A stretch of 19,128 bases of DNA from a bacterium (lineage in GTDB: Bacteria > JALSQH01), in NCBI GenBank assembly GCA_027004335.1, contig JALTID010000224.1:1-19128 (forward strand). Direction: 5' to 3'. The position numbers were made by a program, and so were the translations under genes. Below the pieces are notes generated by a model. That model was not told the origin of the DNA. It saw nothing but the letters and a program-made list of their open reading frames with translations, and did not search any database. This document shows positions 14,718-19,128 of this stretch, one piece after another. Positions within the stretch are counted from its first letter, which is position 1. Each line of letters opens with the position of its first letter.

Positions 14718-15277
14718 TGAAAGATTACAGAATAAGCTGGGATGATTACTTCATGCTTTTTGCGGTTATTGCTGCTCAGCGTTCAACATGCCTGAGGAGA
14801 CAGGTGGGTGCAGTTATTGTCAAAGATAGGATGGTTCTCGCTACGGGTTATAATGGTCAGCCCAGAGGGGTTAAACACGCTGCTGAGGTCGGTTGTATCA
14901 GGGAAAAATTAAAAGTACCTTCTGGTGAGAGGCATGAGCTCTGTAGAGGTCTTCATGCTGAGCAAAATGCAATAATTCAGGCTGCATATCATGGGGTAAG
15001 AATTGTAGGAGCAGATATCTATGTAACAAATAAGCCCTGCATAATCTGCACAAAAATGATAATAAATGCGGGGATCAAAAGGATAATTTACTACAGGGAT
15101 TATGCTGCCGAAGATATCACTACAAAACTTGCGGACGAGATGATAGAAGAAGTAGGACTTGAAGTGGTGAAATATGAACCCTCTTCTGAAAGGGTGGAAA
15201 AGATCATAAAATTTATAGAAGAGACAGCTCTTGATCATGATCTGATCAGGAAGTTACTCAAGGAGACCCCCCAATGA
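14717..15277 (+). CDS. Zinc-dependent deoxycytidylate (dCMP) deaminase
   Basis: A 186-residue cytidine-deaminase-fold protein. The zinc site is complete: HAE with His80 and catalytic Glu82, and PCIIC with Cys108 and Cys111. The preceding segment [20 protein letters not shown] with TGYNGQPRG, and the insert carrying Cys60, His73 and Cys76, are typical of dCMP deaminases (ComEB/Dcd-like) rather than free-nucleoside deaminases. It makes dUMP for thymidylate synthase. The start is GTG at 14717 with GAGGA in front. It ends in an ATGA overlap with nrdR. Whether it is allosterically controlled by dCTP/dTTP cannot be read here. Confidence 0.9.
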   Translation: MKDYRISWDDYFMLFAVIAAQRSTCLRRQVGAVIVKDRMVLATGYNGQPRGVKHAAEVGCIREKLKVPSGERHELCRGLHAEQNAIIQAAYHGVRIVGADIYVTNKPCIICTKMIINAGIKRIIYYRDYAAEDITTKLADEMIEEVGLEVVKYEPSSERVEKIIKFIEETALDHDLIRKLLKETPQ

Positions 15278-15735
15278 GATGTCCATACTGTGGTTATGAG
15301 GAAACTGTGGTAAAAGATTCCCGGGCTATTATGGGTGGAACTGTGATAAGAAGACGAAGGGAGTGTCTTAGGTGCGGAAGGCGTTTTACCACCTATGAGA
15401 GAGTGGAAGAAGGGCTTCCAGTTGTAGTTAAAAAAGATGGCAGGAGGGAGCAGTTTAACAGGGATAAGATTTTATCAGGATTAAAAAAAGCATGTGAGAA
15501 AAGGCCTATCTCCATAGAAGTCCTTGAAAATATTGTTGCTGAGATCGAAAAGGAATTGATTGAAGAAGGCATGAGGGAAGTGGATAGCAAGAGAATAGGG
15601 GAGAAGGTAATGAAGAAGCTTAAAAAACTTGATAAAGTTGCCTATGTCCGCTTTGCCTCCGTATACAGAGAATTTCAGGATGTGGGAGAATTCACAGAGG
15701 TAATATCCACTTTAGATGATACAACGGAGGAGTAA
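15274..15735 (+). CDS. nrdR: Transcriptional repressor NrdR (ribonucleotide reductase regulator)
   Basis: A 153-residue repressor of ribonucleotide reductase genes that binds NrdR boxes and senses ATP/dATP. The N-terminal zinc ribbon has Cys3, Cys6, Cys31 and Cys34, with the DNA-contact stretch [18 protein letters not shown]. An ATP-cone domain follows (about 49-139, [18 protein letters not shown] to [13 protein letters not shown]). Length and motifs are standard. The ATG overlaps the deaminase stop; AAGGAG lies at 15260-15265. The stop codon lies within the terminator hairpin. No NrdR box or nrd gene is seen in the window, so its targets lie elsewhere. Confidence 0.97.
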   Translation: MRCPYCGYEETVVKDSRAIMGGTVIRRRRECLRCGRRFTTYERVEEGLPVVVKKDGRREQFNRDKILSGLKKACEKRPISIEVLENIVAEIEKELIEEGMREVDSKRIGEKVMKKLKKLDKVAYVRFASVYREFQDVGEFTEVISTLDDTTEE

Positions 15736-15748
15736 ACTCCTCCGTTGT
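15721..15748. terminator. Perfect inverted repeat between convergent genes
   Basis: ACAACGGAGGAGT is repeated exactly in inverted form after a two-base AA spacer, a 13-bp perfect stem. The TAA of nrdR (15733-15735) sits at the loop, and the stop of the facing lipoprotein gene follows 2 bases beyond the stem. T-runs are weak on both sides (GTGTTT on the plus strand), so it may act as a bidirectional terminator, a transcript-end stabiliser or a barrier to antisense reading. Confidence 0.75.
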
Positions 15749-15750
15749 GT

Positions 15751-18603
15751 TTATGGAATATTCAGGGTAATTATCCTTCCATTGATGTTACTGAAACTAA
15801 CTCTGAATAGATTCAACATAGTGTCAAGGTAAACCATAGGTCTTCTGGCAACATAGCTGTTTCCAGTACCTGTCAGGTCCGTGGTGGCAACATATGAAAC
15901 ATCACCTGTTCCTGGATAGAAGAGTTTTATTGCTTTTTCTGCAGGATTGTAGTAGAGGATGGCGAGGACTTTTGAATTATTCCAGCTAACTTTTAAAGGA
16001 CTGCCCATTGTAGCATACTCAGGAATGAGATTGTGATCTGTGATAGAATTATCTACTGTATTCAGGTAGAAATATTCAGTGAATACCGAGTCACCATTGC
16101 CAATGTCGCCGCTTCCTGTATGTTCACTTACTGCAAAGAGAATGGAGGAATCGTCCACAGGAAGTATCTCCATGGTATCGGGACTCCCCGTAATATTTAC
16201 AGAGTAAGTGGTGCATCCATAGGGATATCCGTTTACCCATTCGGCACTATTAAGATTGCCGTTACCATCAAGGAAGAAAATATTGAAGATGTTCTGGAGT
16301 GTTATTGATAATGGATAGAAGTCGTATACACTTGTATTACATAATGGTGATCCCGAGTTTCCTGCAATGAAGTAGTTATTCCAGTTTCCTGATTCATATT
16401 TTAACATCTGGATGCCGTTAGCATCTTTAAAAGTAATAATGGATACCCCTGGGGAGTAAAAGGGTACTGTTACATAGGATATTGTTGAAGACCCACTGTA
16501 TATACTGGTGTTATCAATACTTATGTCATTGTTTCCATTAGTGATGGAGATTATGCGGTCAGTTCCGTTAAATTCAGCGCCATCAAAGTCAGGATTGGAA
16601 ATGGAGGATACTACAGTAGCTGGATCCCCCTGAGGTGTAAAGGTGAATACACTACCTGGCGAAGATGAATATATGCCATCCTCTCCCTCTCTAACAATAT
16701 TGTATGAGTTATAATTGGTTATTACCCTGCGATTCCACCGTGATCCGTTGTAAGTCATTGAATATACTTTCATGGAAAAAGGCCATGGAGTAAATTTTAC
16801 CCCTACGAGGTAGCTGGGATCAAGCACGGTTATATCAAATAAAAGTGCCGGAATTAGCCCCCTAAAACTTGCAATTTCTTCAAGTCTGGTTGGGTTGATT
16901 TTTAATTTCTGATTTTCTATGGTAAAAGAGACAAAATATGCGTAGTAGTAACGGGTTGAGTTACCCCAACTACCTGATTCGGTGGTAGTGGTAAATACAG
17001 TCATATACCCACTCTTTTTATCAGGAAATATATAGACATCTGAGGAGACCCCATCGCTATTGGTGATAAAGGGATTCAGAGTGGAGAGGTCAAGCTCATC
17101 CCATTGAGCCTGAGAGGGATTTTTTTTATATATAAGATAAGCTTTGCACAAACTGTTTGCGTCATCGTGGTAGGTTAGTGTGAAGAAGTGGTAAGTATCG
17201 TCTGTAATTATGTTACCCCCCTTCAGCATCGCGCTGGAAGTATCTGTTCCTGCCACATAAGATGCTTCTGTGGAGTAATCCATTCCTGATAATTTGTATA
17301 TTGTAAGTCCATATATTCCATTTTCATCTTTTTCAAAAGCGGCCAGATCCCCTGTGAGATAATCATGTTGCTGTGTGACATAGTAGCAATTCTCAATGCT
17401 TTTTGTGGTAGAAACAGAGAAAAGAGATGAAGTAGAAAAATAATGGTTGCTACTTACTGTCCCGAGATGAATCTGATTATCAGTGGCGTAAATAAATTCT
17501 GCACCCAGAGGCGAGACACTTTCTTTAATGAAATTGCCACAGAAAGAAGATGCAGTAATGTTATCTTGAATAACTCCCCTTGAATAGTTAACTTCTCCTG
17601 ATGAATCAACCACGCTTTTTACAATGTTAATATAAGATTGATTTCCATCTGAGTCCAGAAGTAGCGTGTAAAAATATTTGTTTCCTGCCGCTGTTACCTC
17701 TGCTGCACCAAGAACAAAGTCTTCAGCTCCTCCTCCTAGAGAGAGAAATTCCTTTGGTGAGGTACTGTAAAAGTTCAGGTATTTTAACTGGGAAGCATTG
17801 TTGTAGATAATTCCACCATCAGTTGATTTTATCAGCATTTTTATATCTGCGGAAATATTTGATGGGGGAAGTGGAGTTTCAAATATATTTGATGGTGTTG
17901 AAATGGTAGGGAGGATAATAGTTGAGTGTACTCCATTGTTACATGTATTATAATCAGATGTGCATGTCTGTACTGCTACTGTAACAGGAACCCCAGTTTC
18001 TATCAGTACATGATTTATGGTATATTGTGAACTATTCCCAGCAACAAAAGTGATTCCATAGTTGTTAAGTAATACCCTGTATTGATATTCATCTGACGGT
18101 TTTTGCCACTGCACAATTAGATTAGATAGTTCATTTCCTGTGTAGATTTTTAGATTGGTAACATCCGGTAAATCCGATGGTTTTATTTGATGTTGGGGTA
18201 CTCCTGATATGTTTACCCCTTTTGAAAAATTGAAGTTCTGATCATAGGTGAACACTCTGTAGTAGTATGGCTTATCGTTGAGAAGACCTGTGTCAGTGAA
18301 TTCTTCAGCCTTCCCGGTAAAGACCTTTGTGCCGTCAGAGGTATTTTTAGAAGGGTATGTATCCTCCTTCCTCAGGATCAGAATTCCTCTGAGGTCCTCA
18401 TCTGATGGGTTCTCCCATTTTAGCGTAAGTTGAGAATCTCCTGAGATTATTGTAAGATTTTTCACCTCACCAGGAGGTGTAGTGTCTTTTGATTGCCCAG
18501 TTCCAATATTGCCTTTCTCATTTTTATTGTGTTTTCCGCAAGCCGGTAGAAAAAGGAGAGCAAGGAGAATTACAAGTGAAGAAGGGAGCAAAAATTTTTT
18601 CAT
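15751..18603 (-). CDS. Large lipoprotein with two fibronectin type III domains
   Basis: A 950-residue exported lipoprotein. The signal ends LLFLPAC with the lipidated Cys22, followed by a Lys/Asn/Gly-rich linker. Fibronectin type III domain 1 is about 41-135 (DTTPPGEVKNLTI, LTLKWENPSDEDLRGILILR, YYYRVFTYD) and domain 2 about 145-230 (DLPDVTNLKI, IVQWQKPSDEYQYRV). The rest (about 240-950) is Ser/Thr/Tyr/Asn-rich beta-strand sequence of the kind found in large beta-propeller or sandwich surface proteins, with many DSDGN/DGNGN-like turns that could bind calcium. No protease or glycosidase motif stands out. The start ATG has AGGGAGGT in front. It is monocistronic, facing nrdR and divergent from lpdA. 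Function unknown; surface adhesion or substrate binding is a guess. Confidence 0.85.
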   Translation of the reverse strand: MKKFLLPSSLVILLALLFLPACGKHNKNEKGNIGTGQSKDTTPPGEVKNLTIISGDSQLTLKWENPSDEDLRGILILRKEDTYPSKNTSDGTKVFTGKAEEFTDTGLLNDKPYYYRVFTYDQNFNFSKGVNISGVPQHQIKPSDLPDVTNLKIYTGNELSNLIVQWQKPSDEYQYRVLLNNYGITFVAGNSSQYTINHVLIETGVPVTVAVQTCTSDYNTCNNGVHSTIILPTISTPSNIFETPLPPSNISADIKMLIKSTDGGIIYNNASQLKYLNFYSTSPKEFLSLGGGAEDFVLGAAEVTAAGNKYFYTLLLDSDGNQSYINIVKSVVDSSGEVNYSRGVIQDNITASSFCGNFIKESVSPLGAEFIYATDNQIHLGTVSSNHYFSTSSLFSVSTTKSIENCYYVTQQHDYLTGDLAAFEKDENGIYGLTIYKLSGMDYSTEASYVAGTDTSSAMLKGGNIITDDTYHFFTLTYHDDANSLCKAYLIYKKNPSQAQWDELDLSTLNPFITNSDGVSSDVYIFPDKKSGYMTVFTTTTESGSWGNSTRYYYAYFVSFTIENQKLKINPTRLEEIASFRGLIPALLFDITVLDPSYLVGVKFTPWPFSMKVYSMTYNGSRWNRRVITNYNSYNIVREGEDGIYSSSPGSVFTFTPQGDPATVVSSISNPDFDGAEFNGTDRIISITNGNNDISIDNTSIYSGSSTISYVTVPFYSPGVSIITFKDANGIQMLKYESGNWNNYFIAGNSGSPLCNTSVYDFYPLSITLQNIFNIFFLDGNGNLNSAEWVNGYPYGCTTYSVNITGSPDTMEILPVDDSSILFAVSEHTGSGDIGNGDSVFTEYFYLNTVDNSITDHNLIPEYATMGSPLKVSWNNSKVLAILYYNPAEKAIKLFYPGTGDVSYVATTDLTGTGNSYVARRPMVYLDTMLNLFRVSFSNINGRIITLNIP

Positions 18604-18711
18604 AGCTTACCTCCCTTTTATCCTTCTATGATAAATGATAATCCCTTTTTTCTGGAAATGCAATTTTAAGGCCATTATAATTGAATGGAGAAATGATAAG
18701 GAGGAAAAAAT
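18604..18711. promoter_or_regulatory. Divergent promoter region between the FN3 lipoprotein and lpdA
   Basis: For the leftward gene, TTGCAT (18658-18663, minus strand) and TATCAT (18635-18640) are 17 bases apart, a weak but plausible promoter. For the rightward gene, TATAAT at 18676-18681 is a good -10 without a clear -35. The ribosome-binding sites AGGGAGGT (leftward) and AAGGAGG at 18698-18704 (rightward) lie inside. No obvious operator palindrome is visible. Confidence 0.4.
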
Positions 18712-19128
18712 ATGTATGACTTAATTGTCATAGGTGGGGGGCCTGGTGGATATGCAGCTGCGACTCTTGGAGCTAAAAAGGGGCTGAATGTTTTGCTTGT
18801 TGAAAAAGAGAGAGTTGGGGGAGTCTGTCTCAATAGAGGATGTATCCCTGCTAAGACTCTTATCTCTTATGCAAGAACATTAAATAGATTTGCCTCAGCG
18901 AAAAAGAAGAAGATCTTTGATGGTGAAATAGATTTGAATTGGATTAATTTGCAGAACAGAAAAAATAAAGTTGTTGATACTCTGGTTACCTCTGTGGAAA
19001 AAAATATTAAAAAATTGGGTGGTGATATTATAAGAGATAAGGGACGCCTTCTCTCCTCTGGAGTAGTGGAGATGGGAAATGAGGTTTTTGAAAGTAAAAA
19101 TATTCTTATTGCCATAGGCTCTACACAT
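18712..19128 (+). CDS. lpdA: Dihydrolipoyl dehydrogenase, 3' end cut by window edge
   Basis: The first 139 residues of a roughly 460-residue FAD flavoprotein disulfide reductase. The FAD-binding GGGPGGYAAA is at 8-17, followed by VLLVEKERVGG and the redox-active disulfide segment VCLNRGCIPAKTL with Cys39 and Cys44. The usual GGTCLN reads GGVCLN. The end shows ILIAIGS, the second FAD contact. The C-x4-C spacing with GCIP identifies a lipoamide-type reductase rather than mercuric or glutathione reductase, but the family is only certain with the missing half. It would serve a 2-oxoacid dehydrogenase complex or the glycine cleavage system; no partner gene is in view. AAGGAGG lies 7 bases before the ATG. 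Confidence 0.88.
   Translation, partial: MYDLIVIGGGPGGYAAATLGAKKGLNVLLVEKERVGGVCLNRGCIPAKTLISYARTLNRFASAKKKKIFDGEIDLNWINLQNRKNKVVDTLVTSVEKNIKKLGGDIIRDKGRLLSSGVVEMGNEVFESKNILIAIGSTH

Noticed and set aside
1-19128. CRISPR array, tRNA/rRNA, prophage or insertion sequence
   Set aside because: No regularly spaced repeats, cloverleaf, rRNA motif, integrase or transposase sequence was seen.

Overview
The window (about 19.1 kb, GC by eye in the low 40s) looks like a chromosomal segment of a Gram-negative, probably anaerobic bacterium. The envelope genes call for two membranes: two lipoproteins with lipoboxes and two signal-peptide proteins with beta-barrel character. The run yceD-rpmF-fab-acpP-rpiB-glyA-dCMP deaminase-nrdR resembles the order I know from Deltaproteobacteria/Desulfobacterota such as Geobacter, but fabK is present and plsX, fabH and fabF are absent, so the lineage is only a guess. 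No tRNA, rRNA, CRISPR array, integrase or transposase is recognisable.

Layout. (A) 1-4402, minus strand: a tight run read right to left. It starts from a good sigma70-type promoter at 4425-4453 and holds an unrecognised 192-aa protein, a badly shortened U32 peptidase reading frame, a DUF4911-like protein, a DASS-family sodium/anion symporter, a cyclic-nucleotide-binding-fold protein without a DNA-binding domain, type 2 isopentenyl-diphosphate isomerase, and the first 150 codons of rsmG, cut by the window edge. Several genes overlap by a few bases. (B) 4403-4666: divergent spacer with a GC-rich hairpin and a possible 47-aa reading frame. (C) 4667-8950, plus strand: a three-gene envelope cassette. 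It has a lipoprotein of the C45/acyltransferase-like Ntn-hydrolase type carrying an inserted calcium-loop/Ig-like segment, followed by two overlapping genes for secreted, probably outer-membrane beta-barrel proteins. (D) 8951-9321: 371-bp non-coding region with a long imperfect inverted repeat, ending in a near-consensus promoter. (E) 9322-15735, plus strand: housekeeping operon yceD, rpmF, fabK, fabD, fabG, acpP, rpiB, glyA, dCMP deaminase, nrdR, closed by a perfect 13-bp inverted repeat. (F) 15751-18603, minus strand: a 950-aa lipoprotein with two N-terminal fibronectin type III domains. (G) 18604-19128: divergent promoter region and the first 139 codons of a dihydrolipoyl dehydrogenase, cut by the window edge.

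How they work together. Region E couples ribosome assembly (L32), fatty-acid elongation and reduction, acyl carrier protein, one-carbon supply (GlyA), dUMP supply (dCMP deaminase) and ribonucleotide-reductase control (NrdR), a growth-rate-linked set. Region C is the most likely place for an uncharacterised system: a surface-anchored hydrolase or acyltransferase made together with two putative outer-membrane barrels. Its predicted nucleophile is serine rather than the usual cysteine. Region A contains an apparently eroded U32 gene still followed by its DUF4911 partner.

Non-ATG starts are common: GTG for the U32 remnant, the C45-like lipoprotein, fabK, rpiB, glyA and the deaminase, and TTG for the second barrel. 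All functional names rest on motif recognition by eye, with no database search.
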